Under the pieces are notes generated by a model, which was given only the letters and a program-made list of their open reading frames with translations, searched no databases and was not told the origin of the DNA. A program made the position numbers and the translations under genes. This document shows positions 1 through 13,030 of a DNA stretch of 64,000 bases, one piece after another; the first letter of the stretch is position 1; each line of letters starts with the position of its first letter. This DNA comes from Pieris napi (taxonomy: Eukaryota > Arthropoda > Insecta > Lepidoptera > Pieridae): positions 7,512,001 through 7,576,000 of the forward strand of contig NC_062235.1 in assembly GCF_905475465.1 (NCBI RefSeq), read 5' to 3'.

Positions 1-89
1 TTACGCAACTAAAATCGTTTAATGATTTGTGGTGATCAGTGTAGTGTATGATCATGTGGTACGACTATGAAACTACTGCTTAGCTTTTG

Positions 90-150
90 GGAAACTAGAT
101 GGTCCACGGGTTGCCTGGAAGAGATCGCTGGTTAGTAATCCCTAACAATT
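90..150 (+). repeat. Fragment of the same dispersed repeat tail
   Basis: CGGGTTGCCTGGAAGAGATC GCTGGTTAGTAATCCC is the same tail as at 7975-8040 with the second half of the hairpin degraded. Confidence 0.35.
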
Positions 151-1137
151 TTTTTTATTTTAATGGAACGAAGTTAGCAATAAATAAATGTCACTTATTT
201 GGATATGTAGTGACATCATATTCACTCATACATTAATATTGTACTTGTGTGTAGTAGTATAACCGTTTGCTTTGTTTGTAATATTTTCATGTTCGCTAGT
301 CTAGATCCAACCAGTATACTTAGCGCTCGTTATAAATTAAATATTTTTATTAACTCAATTTTTATTAAAGTAAGACAAAGGTAGGACATAACTAATATTG
401 ACTTCATCCGTCCTACAAAGTTCTTACAAATATAAAACTCGATATTTTTTAATATTTAACAACACAGTCGTGGCTATCTAAAACTGCTCCAATTAATTTA
501 CTTAAATGGGTAAACTAAAGATATAAATATATACATATATTGATTATGTCACTCATATTCTTAAAATAACGAAATTATGGTGACGAGAGCTAAATATGAT
601 GAATGATAGATAACTTTCAGATTTTTTAACTTCATAAATTTTGTATAATTTACCGTATATATTCCAGACGTAATATAATATTTCAAAACAGAATAAATGT
701 AATTTCGTAGGCGTTTCATATGAGTATTAGCTTTTCGTAAATACGTTAAAATGCCATTTCAATTTACGAGAGATAAGGTTGACACAATATGAACGCCCAC
801 ATCGCGGGTGCACCAAACATTTAATATTTTCCACGTGTCAGGGGGTTGTTGGAAGGGGAATTGACAGGTGAGCTCACATATGCCCCGTTTAAATGCCAAC
901 GACCTCAAATTATTATTTATTGACGTCTTTTATGGATAGTTCATTTGTTATAGTAGTTGCGGAGATATAGTACACCTCTTTTTATCACGATTTATGAAAA
1001 AGAGATATAATGAGTAAGCAGTTTCAGTCATTTTAGATATACAGTTTGAATATAAATTGACCTTAGAATTTTATAGGTACAAATCCTAGTCTAACTTTTA
1101 AATAACCTTGACAAATAAAATATTAAATAGCAGACTA

Positions 1138-1290
1138 AATACTACTTCTGCCCTGCGATTCTGTAACTCACTTCACGAACTCACACAGCGGTTTTCGCAT
1201 CGGCGGTCGCTCTCAAATCAGTCGTGAAGCAGTCATTTTATGATTTGGCATTCTGAAAAGGTGGGAGCTTGTAGTTTATTGTTTATAAAT
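1138..1290 (+). repeat. Probable dispersed repeat with unusually well-kept text
   Basis: A GC-richer block (GCCCTGCGATTCTGTAACTC, GCGGTTTTCGCATCGGCGGT, TCAGTCGTGAAGCAGTC, AAGGTGGGAGCTTGTAG) stands out in AT-rich DNA. I recognise it only as recurring Lepidopteran repeat text; class unknown. It has no open frame worth naming. Confidence 0.35.
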
Positions 1291-3763
1291 AATTGGCCAT
1301 GAATAAATAAAAAAAATCTACTAATAATAAACTAAGTAACTAACTTAAATTAGTTTAGCAATCGAGTGATTAAAGCGTTACAAACATAAACGTTAACATT
1401 CTAATTAATACACATAAAAACAAAGATAATTGAATAAAAATCGTTGTTTAATAAAGTCCCATCGTTCGTTGCAACTTTATTTCATTAGGCGAATGTAATC
1501 CTATTAAGCCTTGCACATGGCCTACAAGTCAATACAATAAAACCTAAACATGAAACTAAGCAATACTTTTTATTCACATTGCAAATGGCGGAGCTAGATT
1601 ATCGACATTTGTATACGTTACGTGAACTCTTATTACTACTACTTTACTAATAAGGTAAAAGAAACTAGTCAAAATTAATACATAGGGTAACTTTAAAATT
1701 TACTTATAAATTTATTTACATTTTATCTAATGGTTAAACAAATAAAAATGTAAGGAACGAAGCAACGTAAAAGACCTAGATTTGTCTAGGAGCATATCCA
1801 TCTTATAGTCAATCAAATGTAACGATTAATTTAAACCTATGTATGTAAATGCATATAGCAACATAGAAACAAAAGATACTAGGGTGGAATTAGGGTAGAA
1901 CTCTTTTGTCTTTAAGTATTTTCCGCGCCCTAAGTCTAATAAGGGGATAAATCGGCTAGTAAATGCGGGCGGGTGGTTAAAATGCAAACTAGTCTGAGAG
2001 GGAAAGACTCAAAACACGATTTATCAACCTTCTGCCGTATAAATTTCATGTGCACACTATATTTTAGGTCATATAAAAATGTTTAACACATAAATGGGTT
2101 TATTACGTTGTTGACATTTTTGTGTTACTAACCCACTCATGTCAACACAATCTCTCCTATATCGGTTTAATTTATAAAATTAACACTAATTTCCTTGTTA
2201 ATTAGGTAATGGAGAAAAGATTTTATCAAAATATTAATATATTCAATGCATAACGCACTGAAATGTCTACTAAAGAGTTGGTACGACATCTATCGCTAGT
2301 TCTATAACTAAGTACTCGTAATTGCTGCGATTTATCTCGGTAAAGCGCAAACTACCCTTACATAAAAACTGACGATTTGAAGCAATTATAACCTGTGTAT
2401 AAAATATAAAACTGAACATAAACCAAATATATATTCATCTTATAGTATAAAATGTGTAAAGTATGTACATTTCTTAAATTGCCGTCTCGTGGTTATTCAA
2501 TGTGATAATAGTATTTGTTTACTATATCCATTCATATGTTCACAATGATAGTTTGATTCATAACAAAAAATATTGACACAGGCAGGAAGCAGCTTCCTTC
2601 CAATCTTCTGTTTGTTGTATATTAACAGTGTTTGTTTTCCATCAGTTAGCATCAAATTAACACTCGCTAAGTCAGTAACACACTCAGAGAATGTTTGTCA
2701 ACGCTGTATGGCGTGATATTGTGTAATTATCCATTCCCTGAATGTAGAACGCTTTGTAGATTGTAATTAATTAAAAATGCTTTATTTAATAACCTGCTAA
2801 ATAAATAGGTCGCACAGATTGGTTCTAGGTCTTTATTTTAAAATTGTACCACAAACACTCTAAAAATTAAACAGCTTTTTTATCCTGAATTCTGATTCTC
2901 CGGTTATCCTGGTTTTGAGGTTATTATTTTTGGGTTATAATGGTTCTATTGTATATAAACAAACTGTATTCAAATATAAAGAAAATTATAGTGTTTTATA
3001 GGTAGTAGGTTGATTTGTATTTTTGTATAGTATTTGGTACCGGAGTTCGTATAACTATTATATTAAACTCATAACTAATTGAGGGTACTTTTACAAATCC
3101 TGTTTCTAAAAAAAAGCAATCTACTTAACCAAAAATACTACCTGCTTATATAAAATAACGAATTTCCAAGAATTACGAAAAAAACTTACAAGGTAACTCG
3201 CTAAAAAAACTCTGGAAAAAGCCATACAAATAAGTTATAAAATAACAATAAAGAGCTGTTAGCCGGAAAAATAAACAGAAAAATACGCTTTTAGATATTA
3301 ATTAATAACTTGTTTGAACCCTCAAAGGTTTCATCACCCTTCGCCGTGGGGGTGGAAAGATCCGGTCAAAAGCCACGCTTCCGGTTGCCCGGCAAACTTT
3401 TAAACATAGAATGTGAATATTTTATGAATATAGCACACATTATGACCACTGAAACTTGGAGTTAGGTTAATTAATTATTCGTAAATGGGCTTGAAATATG
3501 ACAATACAAGGCATAATAACATTACGCTGGTTGTACTTCATCGATCCTCGATTCCTGTTTTAAGTCCATACACAATCTAAATAGGTATTTGTTTCAGATT
3601 CTGATTTAATGGCCACTTCATAAAGGGACAAAACTGATGGGAGAGTCCATCCATCCGTCGTCTATTACACGTCTCAACAAGGTCACTTCACGATAATTAC
3701 CTTTAGCTTACAAGTAAATCGAAATTAAAATTTATGTAATACATTTGATAACTATATATACTT

Positions 3764-3910
3764 ATGAACGTCAATTTAATAAAAAGAACTTAATTTACAT
3801 TTACTACCATTTCCCAATTACGAGCGTAGAGCGGGCGAGTGGAACTGGGCAAATTTTGTTTTACAAGGAAATTGTAAGGAAATGCAACCATAACGACATG
3901 CTTCACTTTA
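3764..3910 (-). repeat. Dispersed LINE 3' end, very diverged copy D
   Basis: Shares ATGAACGTCAA, TTTACATTTACTACCA, GAGCGTAGAGCGG and GCAACCAT-ACGACATG with copies A-C in the same order. Much degraded. Confidence 0.4.
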
Positions 3911-4539
3911 TATATTAAAGCAAAATTTTATAGTAATAAAGTAACCGCTTAGAGTCAGCGGCCAAAATAGAAGCAGACACTTACATATATTACTTGTAAA
4001 AAAAATAAGCGCACGGCCAGTATTTGAATGCAACTAACAACTAGGGAAGCACTGCTCAATAGAGAATACCGAATATGACAACTTTTAATTAAAGCTTGAC
4101 TATAAAAGTTGGACAGGGGTTATCTGATAAAAACAATAGATAAGGCACCCTCTATAATAAAAAGATAACAGCTTTGGCATATGCGATATACGGACCATAT
4201 TGTATTCAGTTTTTGGTACCTAGGGTAGATTAAAAATTATGGTTTTTGTATTTGGTAATATTTATAGAAGTCTATAATTTGGTATTAAGTTCATAGCAAA
4301 TTACTCTTATTAACGTTAAACGTAACTTTTTATACGAATTGATCTAAGGTTGATGAAAGTATGTATAATGTTATATAATTAATATTTTACTACCAAAACA
4401 TTTTAAACCTTGTTTCATAATTATTTTTCACTTTTTAGTTTGATGTGCATTAAAAGCGTGTTTTTAGTTTTTTTAAACTATTATTTATTTTTTAGTTAAA
4501 TTTTTTAATTTTTTTTTTTTCGGATTATTGTATTGTCAT

Positions 4540-4680
4540 CGATCTTTGACAGGTGCGCAAAATTTGAATAAAATCTGTCCGTTTAAAGTGGGTCAAAATC
4601 GAGTCCCAAGGAGTCGGTTACATACATACATACATACATACAAACATACATACAGGTGAAGCTAATATAAAGCGTGTAAA
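4540..4680 (+). repeat. LINE-type 3' tail with (CATA)n microsatellite
   Basis: AATAAAATCTGTCCG...GGGTCAAAATCGAGTCC followed by (CATA)6 with one interruption (4621-4655) resembles the 3' end and simple-repeat tail of RTE-like elements in Lepidoptera. No coding remains. Confidence 0.4.
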
Positions 4681-6064
4681 AAAATCCAGATTAGCAACAC
4701 ACTATAATTTATAAAAAAATCGACATGCAACAATATTCTTTTTATCGCCAGCAATACGCTGTTTCCGAATTGACGATGTGGTCACAGTGTTCCGTGGGAG
4801 TCCGGGGCTTGCGGTCAGGCTAGCGGACGATCCGACCTCAAGGGGATATAGTCATTGGAGACTCCATTATTGAAATCAACTCTAGAGAAACAATAGAGAG
4901 GAAAGTTCGACGCTAATGTATTAGTTCGTCTTCAACCGATGTTTAGTAAATTTGTGAATACGAATTTGCAATAACTTTGGCGACATATTATTAAAATTTT
5001 CAAAGAATAAACTCTTAAAATGTAAGACTACGATCATAATATCGTAAGACTACGATATTATGACTAATAACACTTCAAAACTATTATGTTTAAATTCTAA
5101 AACAGTAAGATTTATTCGCACAAATTTTCAAGTTTTAACTAGGAAAAACGTTGAAAAGAATACTCTACATAATTATCATTAGTTATAACGAGCAACCCAC
5201 GCTAGCTGACGTCAACGGGTAAACATACAAGGTATTACACTTTTAATTTAAGTGAGGAAACATTCCCAGTTACTACTGACGACCCCGTCAGAGCTTAATC
5301 AAATATGAACGGGCCCGTACCAGGTGAGGGATGGCAGGTGCATGAAAACATACCCTTTGTCTCTCTCCCACCCACACGCTCACCTATCACACTGTCTCAT
5401 TTTAGCCGTATTGTTTTTTATGCGATATCATGCTATAGATATGCAAGTATACCGTTGTTATTTGACTTTTCGTTCTGTCATGAATTTCAAAAAATTGGCT
5501 TTTGAGTTAGTTCATTGTTGTTTTGCGTCGTTCTACTTCCTCGTCGCAGTCTCTTTTATTCAGAACATTTGTTATAACTGGCATAGTAGGGAGAAAGTTA
5601 CCCGTTAATTTTTCATTGAGTTCAGCTACTTAGCAATATGTAGCTGGAGAAGTTAAATTTACAAGTTGTACCTTTTATAAAAGCATTAAAAAGCTAAATG
5701 ACATTGCAAAATTAATCGTACGTCCCTCAACTATTAATGCATACAAAAACCGACGCCGACAAGGTACTTTCATATAACGGAAAATTACGGCGAATGTATT
5801 ATAATAACTTATTCTTTCTTTACTCTAAACCAATACAATGTAACATACAATTCATAAGCCATCTGTAGAAACAATAATCCCCTTTAATCGCATATTGGTA
5901 ATATTTGCTTTGATAATACGGTTATCTAAAACAAATGATACATTTCAGCAACAAAGCCTTTTCATAAACAGCGATAACCTATCACAGATCGATATTCGTA
6001 ACGCTGAAATAAATTAAAGTGCGTGGGCCGCCTTTTATACGCAAGTTATAGAACAGGAGGCTAA

Positions 6065-6310
6065 TCTGATGTTAAGTGATAACGCCGCCCATGGACACTC
6101 ATATATAACCCGAGGGTTCGAAAGTGCGTTGCCGTATTATTTTTATTCGGATTTCGTACTCTGCCGACGTCCGATGATGAAACTCAGCTGCAGATATTAA
6201 TCCGAACAACTCGGAACATCGGTAAATGCGGTAGAAGATGCAGAGAGGGTTCACATCTTTACGCAACGCCAAAGGCTCAAGCCGCTCGGAAAGTGACTGA
6301 TCGTTCAAGG
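6065..6310 (-). pseudogene. Non-LTR retrotransposon 3' fragment, internally deleted
   Basis: On the minus strand it reads NDQSLSERLEPLALRKDVNPLCIFYRIYR, then LFGLISAAEFHHRTS, then jumps to the 3' segment QRTFEPSG. Compared with 19960-20345, the MWNQLP region is deleted. Same family, clearly dead. Confidence 0.65.
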
Positions 6311-7974
6311 GTAATTTGAGTTGCGATTACTGCTATCATATATTTATAACCTAGTTTTTAAATTATTACTTGCTTGGTGCTGGGATTTGTACGTACTGGT
6401 ATTGATATATGATTTGTAATTGAAATTAAAACAGCTTCATTTTATATTGAGTAGGTGAATGATGATTGCACCCTAGCGGTAAAGCTTTTCGAATAAACGT
6501 CTTAGTATTTAAATGTAGAAGTTTCCTGAAGACTCCCCACCGACAAGCGTGACAGGCCCAATTGAAAACTTAAAATATTTTCCCTCGCGTGTCCCGAAAT
6601 GTCGCAATGAAATAATATTTTTCCATGTCACCCAACAAACTGTCATAAAGGCGAGCATGTCACTTGCATATTTTATGAGCGTGTATAAAATATTATGGTT
6701 CGTAATGGGGTGCTCGCGTGTGGACACGCCCTTAGCTCACAACGCCAGTGTGGCCGCACCTTTACGGGAACGTTCTAATTTCTAATTATTATTTTAGACT
6801 ATGTAAGGTTCCATTTAACTAAAATTACTAACGCAGTTTAATATTAATGAGATGTATCGTACAACGTAATTAATATTCTAATAGTAATTTAGTACCCACG
6901 ATTATTTAATTTTGTGTTATAAAATTTAAATTAAATTATATTAAAGCCTACTAAATAAATTTTAATAAACAAAAATCTATCGGAAATAAACAAAAAATTA
7001 TACCATTAGATTTTAATTTTGCTAATGAGACCCCGCGTCCTAAGCACCGCTAATTTACCCACAATCAGTTTAAATGTCAATGTCACACCGGATGCCAGCT
7101 GATTGTCATTTCCTTTATTTACATTTATTAACAATCTTATGTCACATGTAGTTCCGTAAGTCATTAAAACTTAATTTATAATGTCCTATTAGTATTATAT
7201 CCTTTTTACTAACGATAAAAATTACTTCAAATGAAGTAATGTACACTTTTTTTTTAAATGATCTTCGTAAGTTGTTGGTGTTAAATGCTTTTCACATTTG
7301 GGGTATTGGTTATTGGTTGGGGTATTTCAGACTTATCTAAAGTCTAAGCGAATGCATCATACTTTACATCAGTTAATTTTCTCGCAGTGTGATAATAACG
7401 AACGCTGAACGTGTGAACAACTGTTGGTCAAGTAAACTGTGCTTTCACAGTAATATTTCACAGAAGTCGGCCCGAGTATTGTTCCCTTGTGCAACTGCAA
7501 GTTACGAAATGCTCGCGTAAGCACATCTGACCGTGTGTATGTCATTTGCATTGTCTCTTTGGAATTCAGTTATTGTATTTATATGCTGTAACATCTTTCC
7601 AATAATTCAGTAGCTGACTCAAAACAATATTTTTGATTACATTGTACAACATTTGGCTGAATGTACTTTCGGTTGTAAATACTAACTGATGTCGTTTGTA
7701 AAGTATCATATAACGTTTGCTAAGAATACTAATATACTATTCTCTGTCTCCCTTTAAATCCTACTGTCCAAAAGCATTACCTGTCCAAATCGTTTCCCTA
7801 ACTGTGGTACTAACTGGTAACTGAAATTTTTGTGATTCTTTTTCATTATCATGTGTCCTTTTTTATTGTCCCTTACACACACATATGTTTCAATTGCTTT
7901 GTTTTGTTCCATTATTTTTTCTAAGTAATTGTGTATCTTATGTAGTTTTGCAATTCTTGCGCTAACCCTATCTA

Positions 7975-8040
7975 CTTTAATTTTTTTGGCTGCCTGTAAG
8001 TGATCGCTCGAAAGCGATAAGGCCGCCAGTTGCCCTCTTT
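7975..8040 (+). repeat. Dispersed repeat tail, 'GATCGCT...AGCGATAAGGCCGCC' type
   Basis: GGCTGCCTGTAAGTGATCGCT and AAAGCGATAAGGCCGCCAG form a small inverted pair (ATCGCT...AGCGAT). This is a common Lepidopteran retroelement tail. A related piece is at 90-150 (GGTTGCCTGGAAGAGATCGC). Confidence 0.4.
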
Positions 8041-8720
8041 TTTATTTAATTATTTTAATTGCACTTATTATGACTTCAACGACGTGTAAATAGATAAATA
8101 AAATAAATATAATATTTCGAATTACTGAGTATATATAGCTATGACAAATTTTCTATATAAGTACATTAGAATAAATTAAAATTATATTCCCGCGAAAAAA
8201 TTATTGTTAATATTTATTTAGTTGATTAAGGCTAGAAGGTTAAGAATAAGTATTATTAAGCTAGTAACAGAAAATATAATACACAATAAACTAAGGTAAA
8301 CAAAGGTGACCAGGCCCGATTCTGGGCCATCATACGAATTGTTCTACTACTACATATATTTAACAACCAAACAAAAGAGAAATTTCTAGGCTAACAGGTT
8401 AAAATTACTGGTTTAATCTCACACAACAAACATCGCCAGTTAAAAGTAACCGCATCACTTGAATTATTTACCGTCACATATTTCTGAAACGCAAGTCAGG
8501 AGGATAGCAAACAGCGCTGTGAAGCTGTATTTTATGAAATCATCGAGCTAAACGTCAACAGGCAAATAATATATAGTATATCTACAAATGTGTATAAATC
8601 TGTTAAATGCAAAACTTATGACTAGCCAGCAAATTTTTCAATGGCAGTTTGAAGTCTTTTCGAATATCTTATTGAATGGAGAAACTATTGCGTCGTGAGA
8701 AAAGTTTTTAAATTATATTA

Positions 8721-10342
8721 GGGGAGCGAGGGGCTAGTTGTAACAATTTTAACAAATAATTGAATATCATGTAGTGTATTGGCTAAATTATTACCAAATA
8801 AACTTTGATCGATACTCTAACTATTAATCTATGAAGTCGAATTGAAATATTATCAAATCGACAGGTAACTATCTCACAATTATGATTTTTTTGAAAAAAG
8901 GGAAGTGTTACAACTTACCCCGTGGTTGGGGCTAGTTGTAACAACAAAAAAAAACAACAATATGACACCTTCAATCTTTATTTTTCGCAGATTTTTTAAA
9001 TTTTCCTTTCCCCTTTCGCTTTTCTTTATCATCTTTTTTTGCTTTTTCTTCATCTTTTCTTCATATTCCACTCTCAAAGCTTCTTTTTCAGGTGTATCTG
9101 TCAGAATAGGAGACTTCCTTTTGTGTCTGCAAATTATATTTGTTTTTCGTGGTGGCGCCTTTGGTAATGGTCTAATCTTTCATTGGGAAAATTGATTTTG
9201 ACCAGAGCAACTTGGAGTTGGTTTGTTCGCAGTTTCAATGTGGCGTATATTTCTGTTGTGGTGATATCCACTTCAGGAGCAGAATCTAATAAATAGTTGT
9301 GGATGTTCAAGATTCAACGATAAACTCTCACTTTCATTTAGAACATTTTCTGATTGTTCTGTAGGATCTGGACGATCAGTAACATAAGAGGGCGCAAAGT
9401 CACTATCTTGGAAAATATAAAACATTCAAAGACCAAATACCAGAAGCTTTAAATCCACTGATGATATTTGCAAGGTTCAAGGAAAGTGATAATGACTCCT
9501 TCACTACACTTCGGATGTCATAAATTGCCATCGTTTTTCCTGGATTATTATACATCCATGCAGTCTGTGCTCTGTTCACGTGGTTTTTAAAAGGGTCGTA
9601 GACTCCTACAACCATAGGTTGCAAATTGTGGGAGCAATGGGGGAAAACGATAACATGATAACATTGTTTTCTTTGGCTTTTTCGACAACTACAATATTCA
9701 TACGTGAGCCATGATTATCGAGCAGTAACAGAACTGGCTCTTTCTTGGTAGGTTTCGCGTGTTTGATAAAATGATCTATAAAAATCAAGAATTATTTTTA
9801 GTCATCCACCCTGAAGAATTGCCAGCTCCAATGCAATCTTGAGGTCCACCGCGAATGAACATTTCTGAGTATTTAAGCCGGGGAAAAATAAACATCGGTC
9901 GTCAGTAACTTACAGCAATCTGGGGGCAAATTGTAACATGTTACAACAAGCCCCGAGGTTTTGTTACAACTAGCCCCTAGATATAGTTCTTAATATTTAT
10001 CACGATAACTATTAAATCAACTTAGAAATCTCGACAACTGTTACACATCATCATAAATAGTTATATTGTAGCATAAAATAAAAAATATAAAACTTTAAAG
10101 CTACGAAAATAGCAAAACTAACCAAAAATTTACGTAAGTAAAATTATAGGTTACCCGTCAACAATAAAGCGTTTGCACACACCCTCTCACTACGCCGTCT
10201 GGTGGGACCCTGGCTGTGGTAAAGTGGCGTGGCACGTTATAAGTTTAAGATTAGGTAAAAAAAAAACGTGAATAAAATTCAAATTCCTATTGAAAAAGGT
10301 CTGTTACTATTTACCCCTGTTACAACAAGCCCCGCGCTCCCC
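8721..10342 (-). mobile_element. Degenerate pogo/Tigger-like DNA transposon
   Basis: The 1622-bp element has terminal inverted repeats starting GGGGAGCG[A/C]GGGGCT and continuing with [A/T]GTTGTAACA on both ends, flanked by TA (8719-8720 and 10343-10344), the target typical of the Tc1/mariner-pogo group. Inside, a broken transposase reads on the minus strand. A 16-bp core, GGGGCT(A/T)GTTGTAACA, occurs five times: plus orientation at 8730 and 8928, minus orientation at 9939, 9962 and 10318. Only the C-terminal half of the transposase is recognisable, so the N-terminal CENP-B-like DNA-binding part is missing. Not autonomous. Confidence 0.85.
8895..9905 (-). pseudogene. Broken DDE transposase of the pogo/jerky type, C-terminal half
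   Basis: Reading on the minus strand from about 9905 down, pieces in changing frames match the DDE region of Tigger/jerky-type transposases. First comes a segment around 9800-9900 equivalent to the MFIRGGP...GAGNSSGWM region, then HFIKHAKPTKKEPVLLLLD with NHGS (the second catalytic Asp in LLLDNH), then VVGVYDPFKNHVNRAQT, YNNPGKTM, and GFKASGIW. The C-terminal tail is Lys-rich (EYEEKMKKKQKKM). Frames break at about 9780, 9620 and 9400, and several stops intervene. The first catalytic Asp region and the CENP-B-type DNA-binding domain are absent. Confidence 0.8.
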
Positions 10343-12639
10343 TACAAAGTGAACACATTAGTAATTAAATGAAAATTTGTTTAAATTAAGTTAGACATCT
10401 ACAGTACTTCATGTTCTTTCTCTTCAGATGCTCCATAACTGTCTACATGTATATAAGTTTTTTTTTAATGTTAAATTTTTCTCATAACAACGCTGTCTAG
10501 TAATAGGTATAACAATGACGAATTATATTATACGGCAATCGAATTTAAAAAAACCGAATGACACTTTCTATAAAACAAAGTTTATACTGTCATTCAGCTA
10601 AGAATAAATATCTAACTTTCGTTAGTGTTACATTAAATGTTCGTTGAAATTAGCATATTTTTTAATTTTTCTTCATGTTCATAAGTTATGTGCACTGAGG
10701 CAATATTTTATGCACTGTATTATCTTTGTTATTAAATCACTGCCGCAAATAATTAAGCTATAATTATCATCTGAAATTAATACACACTCCGCAAATTCAT
10801 TTATCAAAATAATAATTACAATATGTTTTGTCCATAAAGCATGAATTTCATAGAGACTTACCTATGTAACATGTAAAATGTTTAACGTGTAAAAATTAAT
10901 GCTCTTACCTGAAACAAACAAATTTAGGAAATAAATATCTAAATTATTACTATTAATTTAAATATAAATAGCGATTATCTTCTGAAATATGGACATGACT
11001 GACTTATCTTAAATATAGTTTTGTCACCTAACGCACATAAACACATCATATTGTACAATACAGATCGTTTTGGTAAGGGCCGGAAAAGAAATGCGTAAAA
11101 GTCGTAATGTGTCAAGTACGTGTACGTTTCACAATAAATCAACTGTCGCCAGGTGCGTTAGGTCAGAATCGGTGTCTTTGTGCATAAAATAATCAGTCCA
11201 ACAAGTGAATATGCTCTGTGGAGCGGATAGGTATAAACCGAGAGGCGGACAGCAATCGCGAATGCATATCAAACGAGGCAAATAAGCAATTATGCGCTCA
11301 CATTGGGGCTCGATTACATACGATGTGGGAAATTTCATACGAACGGATACCAGCGACGGACGAATGCTCGCGGTATGTTAATTATACTGAAACACGTCAT
11401 GGCCCGCACAAATGGCGTATTTCAGGTAATATGATTAATGCTATGGAAAAACGGATCCCTCATTACTCTAGCAACACTGTTGTTGTTAAACTGTAATGAC
11501 ATTTAACAAATTAAAACGTTGATCCTTTGAAGGAATACAAAGTAATATTTAAATTTATGTATGGGTTAGGGTAATAGCGATAACGAATAATATTGTACAT
11601 ATATCCAGTATTTTATAATTAAATTTGTGTTCGTAAAACTTTATATAGTAGAAACATAAATATTGGAAACTACTTATAAATTATAATACTGAGTAAGGGT
11701 GGCGCTTAAAAGGTTTCACCGAAGTTCTCTTGAAAATCCATCCTACAGAAAAACAAAATAAATTTTCATAAGAGCTATAGCGCTCTTTTAAAAATAGTTT
11801 TTAATGTCGCATCTTGGATTATAAAGATTGAACTCGTCTAGTAATACAAATAACTCAGAGGCCGGCCAAATAATTCTGATTTTTAGTGTTTCGTTTATAA
11901 ATATGTTTCATAATATTTTTATATTATTACCATTATTAGTTGTTTTAGTACAATGTTTTAACTTATATTATAAAATGGTGGCATTCTAGTACAACTATGT
12001 ACATCTATACTTATGTTATAATAACAAAAGATTTGTATATTTGTAACGAATAAACTAGACATTTAAAAAAAATGTTTTTACTAATGCTACATTATCAGTG
12101 ACGTAGGCTAAATATTTTTAAAAATTTACTTTTCCTGCCGTGTTGATTCTTTTTTCTTTTCATACAAATTATCCTTATATGGAACAAAACTTATGCACTT
12201 ATAAAGTTTAAACTCCGTAGAATTCTGTAATTAATATCAACAGGTACGTATAATTATAGCTGACGTAAACAGATATCTACTCGTTCCTATGTGAGTAATC
12301 AATATGTACGTGATCGAATTCCTATCCTTGAAACTGATCTCAGAATTGATTGTGTTTATTACTGTAAAAAACATAATTTGCAAAAAAATTACGGTTGTAA
12401 TGATAAATAGTTATATTGTCTCTTATTGACGCAATGATGATTAAAGTCAATAGCTACGTTCAAATTATAAAACGGGTGTTTCGATGTAAGAAAAGACTGC
12501 CTGAAGATACAATTTACCTTAAATACCAAATTAAAAAATTTAATGTTGAAGATATATTTTGACTTTTTTGTAAGTGTTAATTGTGTAGCATGTGTTACTG
12601 CAGATCATCGACAATACTTAATATATTTCCAAGCATTTT

Positions 12640-13030
12640 TTGAAATGTAACCCTAAGTTAGGTAGTTGGCGGTGTCTAAACACCCCCGTGCCTCGGATAA
12701 GCACGTAAAGCTGTTGTGACGGACATCCGTCCCATCGCAGTGTGAGAGTTGTTGAACAGAGTGCACTTGTGTCCTAGCGCATGTGTACAATATAATATAT
12801 ATGTGTGTGTGTGTGTGTGTGTATATATGTGTACACTATAGTCTATATTTCACAATAGAGATGTAGCCGTTTTTAACTGATATAGAGGCGTTATGATTTT
12901 AAAAAGTGCTAAGTGAAGCAAGTGTAGAAATAACCTTATCGTTATCATGATATCAACCACCTATGCAGGCGACAGTTGGCTCGCGACCAACACTGTGTAG
13001 CCCCGTGCCGACTGACCATTCCATTTTATT
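12640..13030 (+). repeat. Dispersed repeat (LINE-like 3' region) holding a (TG)n tract
   Basis: CACCCCCGTGCCTCGGATAAG, CGTCCCATCGCAGTGTGAGAG, GTGCACTTGTGTCC and, at 12980, GGCTCGCGACC are text I associate with an abundant Lepidopteran retrotransposon 3' region. A (TG)11-like run at 12801-12822, flanked by ATAT, interrupts it. Family assignment is from memory. Confidence 0.4.
12801..12822. repeat. (TG)n microsatellite
   Basis: About eleven TG units flanked by ATATAT runs. Confidence 0.9.

Larger units (their letters stand above)
151..8718. other. Non-coding, AT-rich; repeats only
   Basis: Apart from the repeats listed (90-150, 1138-1290, 3764-3910, 4540-4680, 6065-6310, 7975-8040), I see no gene. 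Open frames at 5305-5608, 6509-6785 and 7369-7551 lack recognisable protein text or splice support. It may be intron of the minus-strand couch potato-like gene. A GC-richer block at 790-900 might be regulatory. Confidence 0.5.

Noticed and set aside
8880..9195. Two opposed frames of 65 and 96 codons
   Set aside because: The plus frame is the antisense of the Lys-rich transposase tail. The minus frame is a piece of the broken transposase, not a separate gene.
11218..11496. 92-codon frame in a GC-richer island
   Set aside because: No recognisable domain and no splice context. The island may be regulatory rather than coding.
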